Shown here piece after piece: positions 45,304-57,429 of a stretch of 64,000 nucleotides of DNA. The stretch is from Botryotinia globosa (Eukaryota; Ascomycota; Leotiomycetes; Helotiales; Sclerotiniaceae): NCBI GenBank assembly GCA_014898425.1, contig RCSZ01000012.1, positions 1,426,001 to 1,490,000 of the forward strand, read 5' to 3'. Both the position numbers and the translations under genes were made by a program. Position 1 is the first letter of the stretch. Every line of letters starts with the position of its first letter. The notes under the pieces are model-generated. The model was not told the origin of the DNA, made no database searches, and worked only from the letters and a program-made list of their open reading frames with translations.

Positions 45304-47903
45304 ATGGATAGAGGACGAGACAGAAGGTTAGTTCTTATTTACTTTATTCCCATGTATATAGTATCCGGATAGCAACATAGCATATCGACATTAAATGCAT
45401 ACATACATCATTGCCGGATCACCGTAAACATTAAAGGAACTTGCAATATCAATACAAAATCCATAACCTCCAAGAGCAAACACGCAGCATACGTTATTGG
45501 CAGGTTGGTCCAAAGCTACCGTTGTTTGATTGGACGCAGAAGATCATCTGGAAGATCACCCAGAAGCTATATGGGATTGGATGAATAGTAGTATACAATT
45601 CGCACACAACTACTTTGCTCAAACAACCCGCGAATATTGTTCATGGTCGCACGGCGCTGCCGATTTCCACATTTGCGCCTGTAGAAAGCACTTCAACGGT
45701 CGAGGGTTTCCAGAAAGCAAGAAATGCTCTAGGGAGAAGCCATTACGAGAAGATTATTTCATCAGTCGTGCGCGAACAGGAGAATATCTTATATCGTCTG
45801 AGGCTGTAGTTGGAGCTATACCTGGTCGAGTGGCTCGTACTCGTCATTTGGTATGAGGCCTAGCTTCGGGCTCGTTCTGTGACCCATGGAAGCTTGAATA
45901 TCGAAGGGGGCTCGCAGACTAGTGATGCAAAATATCTCATGAATAGTAAGGGGAAAAGTGTTGATTCAAGCTACAATCAATTAATGGTCAAAATTGAAAA
46001 TCCCAAAGACGCAACATACACCCCGGTTAGAACTGAAGAGGAAATCGACTTGACGCATATTGAGAACCTCACGATTAGGGCTGATTGGAACTTCGAGGCT
46101 GCTCTAAGGCCGAGGAACGCGGAATCTTTTTCGAATAATAGAAAGGAAGTGCTGACGAATAAAAATCGCAGATTGGATATCCGAGGTGACGGCGAAGTCA
46201 CAAGGTTGGGAGCGGGTGAATCTTATAGACCTAATCATAACCGACGTTCACCACCGCGAGCCGACACTTTCAGATCCGATCGCGACAGAGATAGGTCACC
46301 TCGCAGAGATCGACGAACTCCACCTTTGTCCAGCGACAGTTATCACCCTAGCGCACGAGATCGTTCTCCAAGACGTAGGTCAAGGACACCACCATATCGC
46401 GCAAGAGACCGGTCACCACCTCGAGATATGACTTGGCGTGGCAGACCCCGATCTCCACTTCGAGGAGGTCGAACTCCAATAAGAGCCAGAACTCCAAGAA
46501 GATTTTCTCCCAGAAGAGATGATGACCGCAGAGATCGATTAAGGTCACCAAGAAGAGATGAAAGGTAAAGTTCACTATCTTCAATTTTAAATTGCTCAAA
46601 CCTAACAATCTTCAGACGCCGTTCAAGGTCACCTTTCGATCGTAATCGCACACCTCTTCGACCTAGATCACCCATCAGAGCTAGATCTCCCCTTCCTCGA
46701 AGGTCGCCGCCTCCAGGCCCAAGAGGTGGTTCCTGGCGTCGCTCCCGCAGTCGCGACCCCAGAGATGTTCGCACTCCCCTCGGTCCAAGTTCGCAAACAT
46801 GGCGACGTCGCTCACCTTCACCACCCATACGCCGAAGATCGCCATCCCAGATCAGGCGTCGATCTCCTTCACCAGCACTTCGTGATTCGGAAAGATCATC
46901 AGGTAGAAGTTCTGGCACCAATTCTCGTCGATCATCTCCGCCTGTTCACCCTAGCAGACAAGCTTTAACGCAAGCAGCGACTCGTGAAGCAATACTTTCT
47001 CCAGTACCTGTCAGAGATCGATCACCTTCAGGGTTGGCATACAGACAAGTAAAACAGGAGAGATCTGCTTCGAAGGATCGCTCACCAATTCGTCCCACAG
47101 CTCCAAGATCGCCTCCTAGAGGGCCAGCGGCAGCTTTTAGAGCCCCAACCGGGCCTAGTGGCGGTCGCAACTTCGCTGCGCCTATTCCATCTGGTCCTTC
47201 TTCAAACTATAACTCGAGATCTAATAGTACCTCAGAGGGTAATGGTCACATCGCTCCTCCATCTGGCCCACGTGGTTACGCTCCACCTCGTGGCCCTTCC
47301 GCTTCGTTGAGAGGTGGTCGGCCATCATTTAGCAACGAGCGCCACAGTCGTCCAGATACCTCATCGTGGGGAGCAGCACCACCAGCTCGACCCAACACAG
47401 ATTTAAACACAAGAACAAACCTGCCACCACCCCGTCCTCCACCAAGTGTCTCTCCTTCCCCAGCAAGAGAAACGCCTCCTGCTGCACCAACAGGCCCTTC
47501 CGGTATACCCACAGGTCCCCGCGCAGGTACTTCGGTTTCGTCTCGTCCCTCTCTTCAACATTCCTCCAGTATATATCATAGCCGCGGTTCTATTTCAGGT
47601 CCATCATCGGGTCCTCGTATTCACCCAGCAATGGTAGGCATTCCACCTATCATACCTGGGGGAAGAATCGATCCAGCAGCTTCGGGTATCCCCACAGATC
47701 TCGCAGCTCGTCTCAAGAAGAAGGAAGAGGAAGCGGATATTCTAAGAGAGGAAGTTAAACAGAAACAAGAAAAACTCAGGAAGGGGTTGAAGCACTGGGA
47801 TAGATTGAGTCGAGAAAGTGCAAGCATGGGCTTGAAAAGCGAGTTAAGTGAGAGTCATTTGAGGGTCTTGGCCGGTGAGGGAGTTGGTGGAAAAGCATTT
47901 TGA
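45304..47903 (+). CDS. arginine/serine/proline-rich (RS-type) protein
   Basis: The secure part is two exons: frame open from before 45923 to 46564, then 46616-47903, joined in phase. It encodes dozens of RSP/RTP/RDRS units, a Pro/Gly/Ser-rich middle and a C-terminal coiled coil (AARLKKKEEEADILREEVKQ). RS repeats are typical of splicing and mRNA-processing factors in nuclear speckles. The 5' end is uncertain. One model that keeps frame is a tiny first exon 45304-45326, then 45540-45587, 45689-45804 and 45923 on; it gives RS-like starts (MDRGRDRRSSGRSPRS). The acceptor for the third exon is weak. No RRM or PWI domain is visible. The neighbouring SF3b145 gene suggests no operon-like link. Confidence 0.65.
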
Positions 47904-49108
47904 TTGGAATTGATGGCGATTTTGATATTGATGATCGGCGTTCAATTGAATTGGATCGATGAGTTTTATCATTTGTTCGTTTTTCTCGGCTTGGCTTGGC
48001 TTCACATGGGAGTATGGGAATGGCCTGGCAAGGCATGCACTATTCGAAAACTACCAAGCAAAAAGACTTCAATCGGAGAAGCTTGGTAGTCTTTCTTTTC
48101 TTACAAATTCATAGAATGGTGGAATATGTCTAGGAAGAGCGTCTGGGCGTTGATTTTTGGGGCTGTGGAAGTTGAACAAAATAGGGCTTATTGAGGATGT
48201 TTCAAGCTTTACTATCTTTCTCTCTTTCTGATACCAGGGAAACATAACTAGTCACTGGATGAGAGTGGTAGTACTGCACTGTGTGTATTTGCATATGAAT
48301 AGAAATGAAAATGGAAATAATTAATTAATCTAGGCGCGTTGTTTTTGTGTTGGGTGGATTTTACTGATTTTGTCTGAGATTCTCAAGCTATGTGATGGAT
48401 TCTGGATAGCTTCATACCTCGGTATAGTTTTATTTGGTATTACTTTGGCAGAAACATTTTGATCATCTGTTATACGCACAAATAGCTTTGGACCCTGTCA
48501 CCGCAGAGAATAAATCATGGAATTTGTATGATCTGGTAGTTTAATCTCTATTGTATTACATATTACGTATTATATTGACACAGTCTGTTTTTTCCCTCAA
48601 GTATCTATCTAGGTAAAACACCAAGCTTCTTCATCATCTGAAGTCTCCTTGCATGAAGTGTTACACCTAAGTTGTTAGATCTCTAGTTTGAGGTCCTGTG
48701 TTGGACTGCTGTAGCTATGGTTATCTATCCCGTACAGCCTAAATTTCCACATCCACTCATACTGATGGTAACCTTTCGCTCTCCTCCAGGCTGCCAAGCG
48801 TCTCTCAAAGAATAGTAGAAGCGAAATCTTGCGGAAGTACCCATCTTAGAGGTCTCCGTGAGGCAGGCGGCGATGGCAGAGATATCACCATAGCTCAAGA
48901 TATGTGGGTGAATGTACACGAAAGGCCGCTCTCTTTGACGAGGTTGTCCAAGCGAGTGATTGACATTAGTGCTGTGCCCACTTTCTTCGAGGGCAAGTAT
49001 GAAATATCGTCTCGGTTCCCTACATATTGAGGTTTTCGTGGGACATTCTCATATGCGTGTGATGCCGCTCTTTTAGTTGACTCGTTTTTCCATAATCCAA
49101 GTCGGCAT
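47904..49108. other. intergenic, no supported gene
   Basis: Lies between the RS protein gene and the convergent ORC5 gene. Frames at 48725-49137 (minus) show no motif. No tRNA-like cloverleaf was recognised by eye. Confidence 0.5.
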
Positions 49109-50748
49109 TTATTCTGCCAGATAGTCCTCTGCCTCAACTCCTACACTCCTGGCAATCCCCCTGACTACCTCCCATCCCACCGCAACTCTCCATCTGCTTC
49201 CTCCATCCAAAGTATCTGCCGCATTTGCACTCCCCATTTTAGCGATCAAGCGCAAGCTAGCTAGTGTTGCAACAGCCATTTGTATGTCCGCTTCTCCAGC
49301 GCCTAGTCCCTTGGTTTTCCTCTTCAAATTTCCATTTGTAGCCGAATAGCGACCTCGGCCATCGGCATCTTCGAGTAACACATGGTAGATAGCGATCATT
49401 CTTTCCAGCAGAAATGCCTGGGGCCCAAGTAGTTTACGAGGAATTTTACGTGATTTAGAGATGCCGGGTCGAGAGGTGGAAGCGGTGAGAGCCGTACCAC
49501 CACCGCGCTTTTTACGCTTGGTTGCAGTTTGTTGGAGGAAATGATGCTGATCTGTGCGAGGGGGGTTGTGAGAAGCAAGATAGGAGGCGATGAGTAGAAG
49601 ACGAGTGTGATACGGGAGATGGGTTGTAATGTTGTTTTGGGCTTGAAGCTGAGCGGTACTTGTGTTAGAAGTTTCATTTTTGGCAACGGAAACAGACGTA
49701 ATAGGAGCAAGAACAGATGGTGTGAGAAGTGTATCATTTTGGAGAAGTGCACGATTCGCGATGAGAAGGCGAGAGAATTCGTTCGAAGTATATGTCCCAT
49801 TGAGTATTGGTTGGATAAAGGTAGGCCATAATTGAAGGCAGATCTCGCGAAACGAAACAAGGTCTCGTCCTGAGTATTTAGAAAGGGAGTCATAAGTTGT
49901 GGGAATGAATCGTTCCCAAATGGAGGACGTTTCTTTGGAACCGTCGGGGAGTCTAGGAGAGGGGTTGCAAGTTCGCGAGAGAATCGTCACAAGCTCTGAT
50001 TTAGTATATGATGGGAATTGAATATGAGGAATTCCAGGGAGGTGGAAAAAGCTAGGTCGAGGGATTGTAGTGATGAAAATCGTGGTAAGATTGGGAATCT
50101 GTAGTTGTTAGATTATAGACTGCACTGATTGAGGTTGGGGCCAAACGTACGATCTCACCCATTCGAGCCAAAGCTGGCAGCATGGTAGGAGGAGCTTCTC
50201 GTTGTCTATCAACGCCATCAAAAACAAGGACGAATCTTTGTTTTGCAGCTTGTGCCTCATTTGTCGCGGTCCAACCTTCGAGCAATTTTCCTACCTCCAC
50301 TACTAATTGTGCGAGGTTCTCACACCTCGGTATATTCTCCTTCCATTCTACCGCATTCGCGACAGCTCCTATAGTTTGTTCTAACAAATGCCTTCCAGAT
50401 ATACATTCTGCGCTTTTGATTATGGCATATTGTAATTCATTGCTGAAATGCTCTTCGGGAGTGCTATTGTTTGCCGGGGAATGGGTCGATAATGCTTCAA
50501 GGACAGCTTTCGTTATTGTAGATTTGCCTGTTGCTTCAAGCCCATGAAGTACAATGTTTCTGCTTGGAGCAGCTTGGATCTAAAGACACAGGTAAGTTTA
50601 CATTCAGATATACAGCGGTAAAGTAAAGCAAGGCTAGACTTACAGAAAGTAAAGTGGTTAGAGAGCGAATCTGCTGTTCTCTGCATGGAAACTCAGATGC
50701 TAATGAAGAAAGGACCAATGAATTTGGTGAAGTAAATAGGGTAACCAT
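49109..50748 (-). CDS. orc5: origin recognition complex subunit 5
   Basis: Three exons (50748-50644, 50579-50151, 50098-49109) give 507 residues. The N-terminus has FPCREQQIRSLTTLLS and Walker A GLEATGKST (about 48-56). Walker B is FVLVFDGVD (about 152-160), and the sensor-like TTIFITTIPRP follows the second intron. The C-terminal region, with AFLLERMIAIYHVLLEDA and ADIQMAVATLASLRLI, matches the ORC5 C-terminal winged-helix part. Orc5 is an AAA+ subunit of the six-protein complex that marks replication origins in the nucleus. The canonical Walker A Lys/Ser are present, consistent with ATP binding. The start ATG is followed directly by LFTSPNSLVLSS. A Lys/Arg-rich, probably disordered segment lies near residue 370. 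Confidence 0.93.
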
Positions 50749-51497
50749 TCTGTGATTATCTTGCCTCTTGCAGACAACGAAATCGAGAATTATTGCAAGG
50801 CTGAGATGAAAGTACTTAGCACAAGGTACTTGGTAAATGACATGGATACCAAGGCGCGTCAACACGTGAGTGGATCGGCTAGCACCTCTGGCAAGGCTGT
50901 ATGTACATATGTAGTTCCATGGCTAAGACGGGAGTTGACATATTGCCGGCATTTACCCGTACATTCTGCCCAGTGCCATTTCCTGAAATACCTACCTAGG
51001 TAGGTAGGTAGACGTGGGTAGTTATTAGTTCCAAGCCTCCAAAGGATCCGAGGGTCCCCAAAGCAAAAAGGCTCCAAAATATGATGATAAACTTTCAAGC
51101 CTCCTATTCCACTTTTTCCCTACTTTTCCAAATCCATTCAATACTTCTGTGTTCTCTGTTTTTATGTTATATGGCTGCCTCCTCTGACAGTCGATAAAGG
51201 TCTAATTCAATAAAGTTGCCGAGTTAAAGATTCTAATATCACATTAGAATTCGACTAGCCTCTGAATTTCCCCTTGTTGTTAAGCAACAGACTACTTTAT
51301 ACTCTACCTAATCGCTATCGTTGTAGCGGATTCCACATTATCTACTTGCTGTCAAGTGAATGCAACCTCGATTACTATGACTTGACCTTCTTGTGCCATA
51401 CTCTAACAAATATCCAGCTAGATGCCAATATTCCCGAACTAAGCATCTACTCCTGGACATTTCGAGTCTTGGAGAACTCCCTGAATACAAGATCAAG
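50749..51497. promoter_or_regulatory. divergent promoter region (orc5 / Zn2Cys6 regulator)
   Basis: A 749-base region. It includes a palindromic CCTACCTAGGTAGGTAGG cluster at about 50990-51010, which also occurs in other intergenic stretches of this window. No gene is supported. Confidence 0.4.
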
Positions 51498-52769
51498 ATG
51501 TCAGCTGTTTTTACAACAAAAAGGCCTCACAAGAAGTCGAGGGCCGGATGTCAAACTTGCAAGACAAAAAAGATCAAGGTATATCCAACATTTACCCCAT
51601 TCATGGTTTATGCTCACTGATTATCAACTAAGTGTGATGAAGCTAAACCAAAATGCTCGTTTTGTGAAATCAGAAAGCTTCCCTGTCAATACATACAAAA
51701 GGTCGCCAAGGTGAATGATACGATTAGTCCGACGGAACATAACCTAACTACGTCTTTGGTAAAGTCTGATCCTCATGGTCGACCTGTTCAATCAGCTGAG
51801 CCCTCCTGGGACCTCAGAAACACACCATTCCCGCCATTGCGTACAGCCTCTGGAGTACTCTCCGTGATGGATCTACGTATGGTGCATCATTATTCTACAT
51901 ATACAGGACCAATCGTGGCCCTCGGACCCGCAGCATGTCATGTAATGAAAGTGGTTGTTCCATCTCTTGCCTTTGATAATCCATTCTTATTGAATGGAAT
52001 GTTGGGGCTGGCATCTCTCCACAATCAGTATCTACTTCCACAAATCGAAGATCATAAACGGCAAACAGCTCTCTACCGTGGAAAGGCATTTCGTGATTAT
52101 CGCGCTGCATTAGCGACCGTTACCAAGGACTCGAAGAACTACGAAGCAGTTCTTGTGATGGCATTACTTCTTGTAGTGCTTGCCTCAGGAGACCGAGGTG
52201 AAAATGATGAACTCACAGTAGCAAGCTGGATGGGTTTATACAGCGGACTGCGTATTATCGTTTCGATGAAAACCCCAGATGGAGGTGTAAACAACACTAC
52301 TTCTGTTGGTCCACTGTTCGTCCGAAATCTTAACGATTTACTAGCTACTCCGTTGGTCCCATCTGCCCTATTACATATGCTACATATGGATCCTGACGAT
52401 CAAGATTATGAGAACTTGCAGGCATATTGCGGAACTTTGGATGCTTTAGGCAACCTTTATGCAAGTCTTCGTCAAGATGAACTTAGCGTACCTTTGTTCA
52501 TTCGTATAATCTCGTGGCCATCATTCACGCCCAACGAATTTACAGCTTTAGTAAAGAGCAAACGGCCTAGAGCACTGATTATCTGCGCGTACTACATGTC
52601 CTTTATCAAACTCGTTTCTGGACTTTGGTGGCTCGAGGGCTTAGCAAATCGTGATATTCGCGCCATCACTAATATGCTGGGTCCCAACTGGAACTATATA
52701 CTGGATGTTCCATTGGAAATATTAAACACACAAGACAAACATAAAATCGTCGATATACTACTTCGATGA
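51498..52769 (+). CDS. Zn2Cys6 fungal transcription factor
   Basis: Two exons (51498-51578, 51633-52769) give 405 residues. The intron splits the zinc cluster. After splicing the pattern is Cys-x2-Cys-x6-Cys-x6-Cys-x2-Cys-x6-Cys, a perfect binuclear Zn2Cys6 DNA-binding domain, at residues 18-44. It is preceded by a basic RPHKKSR tail as in Upc2-type regulators. The remainder has the loosely conserved helical region of short fungal regulators (PSLAFDNPFLLNGMLGLASL, AALATVTKDSKNYEAVLVMA). It starts the accessory part of the window and lies 5-7 kb from the RiPP-like genes, so it could regulate them, but nothing in the sequence proves it. Targets are unknown. Confidence 0.88.
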
Positions 52770-54037
52770 CTCCCCCCCCCACACCCTTGACATGGGATGA
52801 AAACATACGACCTTATGGATCCTGAGACGAGTAATGTGCAAGATTGACAGAGCATGGCGACACATGTTCGATGCTTATCGAATGGTTACTCAACCATTTT
52901 TCATATTTAATCCCGCCCCTGAAATCAAACTTGTCTTATGGAGAAGTTGATACATTCTCAAACAAGTTGAGTAATCTTGGAGTATCAAAAATTTCTGTCA
53001 CACCGTGTCAATATCTGTATAACCGCCGAACAACTACGCCTGGATGGGCAAAGTATCCACTAGTTGCAAAAACCTTCGGCCCCAAAACGGGATGCCAACA
53101 CAGATCAGACCTATATTGACACGAGATCTGATTGCAAACGCCTGGTAAAGTCTTTGAAGACATACCAATGCCTACAAGAAAACAGATAAATTCATTGACC
53201 TATGGAAACTTTTTCCCGCGCTCAAAAGTTCGTCGTTCGGGGCACTCTATCGCATGGAGGTACATTGTAGCACTGCAAAAATCGGAATCAACATAGAACT
53301 AGCACAATTTGCTGCGCCTTCCTCAGATCGCGTTTCAATATCCGCGCCACCTACACACATCTACAGTTTGGTGATGGATACTTCTCTCGGCAACGGCTTG
53401 CTCCTGTCAGACTCGCATTAAATTAAACACCTTGAACCATTTCCGTTTGAAATTGGCGCAGGGGATCGGAATAGATCTCCATGCAGGGGTTCAGACATTA
53501 CTTAAGGCTAAGTTACATCAAGACTTCTGATATGATTGGATAACTGGGTCGGATGAAAGTAACCGAGCTTATCAGATGATGTTGTGTCAACCCTAGGGCT
53601 GGGGCCTGGGGATGTTGCTTTTTTCTGTTTTATCAGGGGGGAAATGCAAGCTGAGTATATCCCGAATTCGATTGGTGATAAGGAGCCGAAACTTGGGGTT
53701 GTACTTTCGGGACCAAAACGGAGCGGCTAAGTTGACATGCCAGTTTCGGATGTCAATTGAATGCTAATCCTGGGATATCATGATACCGTGATGGGATGGC
53801 GAACCGTCTTTCTCTAATATGTTGCTCCCAAATTCCAAGGAAGAGGCTTTGTATGATTGTTATATAAACCGATAGCTATCGTTGTTTAAATCGCATTCCT
53901 CATTTCAATTTCGATCTGCTTTCTGTTAAATCCAACCCCAAAAGTTGATTGTTTATTTTTCATCATTTTCTTTCGATCATACAATCAAATACATAATATT
54001 TTGGTCCTATATCGCGAATAGTTAATAGTAATTCACC
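52770..54037. other. intergenic, promoter of cupredoxin gene
   Basis: No supported gene. The frame at 52844-53119 has no motif. A TATATAAA box-like sequence lies at 53861-53868, 170 bases before the next ATG. Confidence 0.5.
53861..53868 (+). promoter_or_regulatory. TATA-box-like element
   Basis: TATATAAA, followed by a pyrimidine-rich leader and the ATG at 54038. Confidence 0.5.
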
Positions 54038-54830
54038 ATGCAATTCAGCAAAATTACTTCTCTCCTCGGAGCTCTCCCCTTCACCTTTGCTGCATACGGA
54101 GCCGCAGATGCCAATTCTGCGTCTATTACGGTGATCCCATCAAGCACCACAAGCACTTCTCCCTCTGACCCAACTCATACTATTCTCGTTGGCGCCGGCG
54201 GCCAACTTACATTTTCTCCCAACGAAACCAAGGCTGACGTAAACACAACCCTCGAGTTCCATTTCTATGCCAAAACGCATTCGGTTGCTCAAGCAGCATT
54301 TGCATCACCCTGTAAGGGCTCAGGTTTCTTCTCTGGTCCGATCGCTACCACTGGCACCGAAGCAAACGCCTCCGTCTTTAGCGTGCTTGTAAATGACACG
54401 AAACCGATCTGGTTCTACTGTGGATATCCCGGACATTGTGAGGGCGGAATGGTAGGAGCCGTTAATGTTAATGCGTAAGTATTTCTTTCCTCTTTCCTAT
54501 ACCTTCTTCTCCATCTAGATACCAAATATCCAATATCTAACGCTAATACAACCCAGAACCGACAACCAAAAAACATTAGCGAAATTCTCACTCGCAGCAA
54601 ACGCACTCGATAGTGATGCCACTACAAACCCAAAAGGTATTGTAGGAGGCACACTCGCTCCATTGAAAGCAGAATCCGGTTCTGGGACAAGTAGCTCCTC
54701 GGGAGCGAGTACTGCGACGGGTACTGCGGCGTCGGCGTCGGCCACTGGCTCAAGTGCGGCGGATGCTACGACTGTGGGATGGATCACGTTTGGGGGCGCG
54801 GTGGTGGTCGCTGGTCTTTTGGGTATGTAA
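54038..54830 (+). CDS. secreted GPI-type cupredoxin-like protein
   Basis: Two exons (54038-54474, 54557-54830) give 236 residues. A signal peptide (about 1-18) leads into a cupredoxin fold. Possible type-1 copper ligands are His81 (KTHSV) and Cys128, His133 and Met138 in FYCGYPGHCEGGM. Asn-x-Thr/Ser glycosylation sites occur near 62, 69 and 110. The C-terminal 90 residues are Ser/Thr/Ala-rich, ending in a short hydrophobic stretch (VGWITFGGAVVVAGLLGM) fitting a GPI-anchor signal. This is the 'extracellular serine-rich protein' group of fungal cupredoxins, thought to sit on the cell surface. Enzymatic activity is not expected from the single copper site. Confidence 0.88.
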
Positions 54831-56072
54831 TGGGCTTGAGATTTGATGAGAAGGAGAACGGAAGAGGCGAGGAAGTTTTTGCATTTGTGTTAGATAAAGT
54901 GTTTATTTGTTAGTTATTGCTGGATATCTGGGCTTTATGTGTTTATGAATGAGGTGTTTGGGGCGTTGATACCTGTCTGTTTTTGGGGTTTCGGGAGTAC
55001 ATTAAAGGAATGAAACAAATGCATTGATTGCAGTTTTGATTTATTTTGATCGCGAGAGCATCTGTTGTTACTTCGAATCAAGCCTGTGAGGTGAGGTGGC
55101 ATAAAATCGTCAGTTTCCAAGGTTATGCGAGAGAAATAGTCGGGGTTGTCGAATTATCATGTCTGTCAATGCAAGTGTACATAATGACTAGATTTAGGAT
55201 TCTGTTCTTCGAAGAGCTTTGGGCTTTTGGGTTGATGCGAACAGTTAGCTCGACTTAATTATTTTGCATTGTTACGAAAGGTTTAGCCGATCTGAGTTTG
55301 TCATATAAGTTTTCGTAGAGCATCATCCAAACTTCCAGGACTAGTTAGGCGACGAAAGCGATGTCGCCGTGCATTCACTGATGGAATTGAGTAGTAGCAA
55401 AAGTATGGTTGGAATTTCGGCTACTTGACCTTGATAATTTGATCAAAATCTTCCATCGTAGCAACACACAACAGAGGACCAAGTATACCGCGGGTCTGTT
55501 GCGAGCTGCCAGCTTTCTCTTGTACAGTTCATTTTGTATTGAGATGTGCTGGGCGGCGTTTGATACGGCCTGTGGCAACAATTGCGCTGCTGTACTGACA
55601 CCCCTTTCTGAGTACATGCCTATTCTTCTAGCTAATTTCCTTAATATATCCCCTAGATCGCTGGAAATGGGCTCCATCGCTTGACAGGATCTTATTGACC
55701 AATTAGATTATCAAGATTCCTTGAATTTAATCCAATATTTATTTTTATTTTTTGATATAAAATTCAATCAATTTTTTTTTAATTTCTAATGTGATAATAA
55801 TATATATTTATTCTTAATCTTTTTTTTTTTGGAATTATAAAAAATCGATATTTGAAATTAAAATTCAATAATATAAAAAATATAACTGAAAAATCATTAA
55901 AATAGTTATTCTATCCAATAAAACTTTATCATTCAAGATATCTCACACAAACCACTTTCGGAGCCCATTTCCAGCGGTCTAGGGGATAATCTTCAATCTT
56001 TACACGCTCTAAGCTACTAGGAAAAAGTAGCATTGCTAATCAGAAAATTGAATCCAACTTACGTTAGCAAGA
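54831..56072. other. accessory intergenic region with inverted repeat and AT-rich core
   Basis: No secure gene. A minus-strand frame at 55375-55677 (MEPISSDLGDILRKLARR at its start) looks coding-like but matches nothing I recognise. Its first codons form one arm of the inverted repeat listed below. Confidence 0.5.
55648..55987. repeat. 28-bp imperfect inverted repeats around an AT-rich core
   Basis: Left arm 55648-55675 and right arm 55960-55987 are reverse complements with one mismatch in 28. The roughly 260 bases between (55690-55945) are almost entirely A and T with T-runs. The arms correspond to the start of the minus-strand frame ending at 55677 and to a matching plus-strand copy (EPISSGLGDN in translation). 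It could be a miniature transposon, or an inverted duplication whose core was mutated by RIP. No clear target-site duplication is seen. Confidence 0.75.
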
Positions 56073-57039
56073 ATGAGCAATCCAACTGATAGCATGGAGT
56101 CGACACCCCATATCAACGAACAATCACAACCCCCAAAGCTCCCAATTTTCAACGAAGCTGATGTCGTTCACCGGCTAGGAACCTGGAATGTTAGATATGA
56201 TTTCACACCCACATGTCCAGGAAAACATCACGGCTTCCATGGGTTTATATGGACTTAGAAGACCATTCAATTGAATGCAAGAGATTGTTTAACCACGAGC
56301 GCATCACCAACGAAGTCAACACTTTGAAACTGGTTTCACAGAACACAACCATTCCAGTTCCACGACTTCTCGATTACAGTGTTAATCCAGATGGTACACG
56401 ATACCTTGTGACGGAACTCATCAATGGCGTTGGCCTCAACAACTTGCATGCGCTAGGCTGCCTAGTAACAGCTGGCGAAAAAAAATACAGAAGAAGCTTC
56501 TTGCGATACGTGTGTGCGTAGAGCATATTCTAACGCCATAAACTTCGTAGAAAATACTGTTTTACCACAACTTTCAACTATGAAATCCCATACAAGAGGT
56601 ATCGACGGCTTCGTTATGCCTCCTGCTTGGTTACCCATCGATACGCAAGAACTATAGAAAGGAAGGAAAGAACCGTGGAAAAGTCTCCCGCTCGCAACTC
56701 CAGAGTACGTATTCCAACATGGAGACTTAGCAGCCCATAATCTTCTCATAGACACGGAACCTCCAGCCTAAAGCTTTGATCGATTGGGAATTCGCTGGTT
56801 ATTATCCCTCCGGAATGCATCTGTGGTCTGGAGCATTGGATTTTCGTACATATGTCCGTTGTGCTAGGGCTGATAATATTGCGAAGTTGATCAGGAAATA
56901 TGTTCCTGAGGACTTTTTGGAGGCTTGTAGTCAATTGGAGGATAGAGAGGATTTTGACTCGTTGGTTAGATCGGGATATTTTCCGGATCCTGAGGAGTTG
57001 AGAGCATCTATGTCAACGTCGGGCATCCAGAAAACCTAA
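56073..57039 (+). pseudogene. broken aminoglycoside-phosphotransferase/kinase-like gene
   Basis: Fragments of an APH-family protein lie in three frames. 56073-56240 holds the N-terminus, and a second frame (56213-56521) holds ERITNEVNTLKLVSQNTTIP and VPRLLDYSVNPDGTRYLVTE. The first frame then returns (about 56515-56765) with YSNAINFVENTVLPQLSTMK and the catalytic-loop motif QHGDLAAHNLLID. A third frame (56773-57039) holds the metal-binding LIDWEFAGYYPSGMH. An in-frame TAG is near 56656 and a TAA follows the catalytic loop. I could not find introns that reconcile these shifts, so I call it a pseudogene. Intact relatives phosphorylate small molecules or proteins of unknown identity in fungi. 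Confidence 0.75.
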
Positions 57040-57429
57040 AGATGAGGTTGATATCTCGCATAGTGGTATTAGTTCATCGGGTTTGGAGATGGAATGTGTT
57101 GTTGGATGGGTGCAGTAGTTAGACAACCTCAAAGCTAATTGACCACGCGAATGCTATATGCGCGCAATGTCCCAGTCTCCCATTTCTCTCTCTTCTGGCG
57201 TCTGTGATGAATGATCAACGCATGACAAAGTAATGAAAAGAAATTACTATTTAATCATGATCCCACTATTTTTGGAGAACTTTAACTTCATTGCCAAGGG
57301 AATAAATGACTATGTTTCTTAGACCTGAATTCGATGCAGATGTAAATAATCCAGCTAAAAGCCTCAAGCTTTCATCCTACAATCGCAAGATATATTTTTG
57401 CCTCTCCAAAGTCTCTTTTCACATCATTC
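57040..57429. other. intergenic
   Basis: A 390-base 3' flank between the broken kinase-like gene and the convergent UstYa-like gene. Nothing is seen in it. Confidence 0.5.

Noticed and set aside
48600..48720. tRNA-like stretch considered downstream of the RS gene
   Set aside because: No consistent acceptor stem or T-loop consensus (GTTCGAATC-type) could be found. No tRNA or rRNA gene is evident anywhere in the window.
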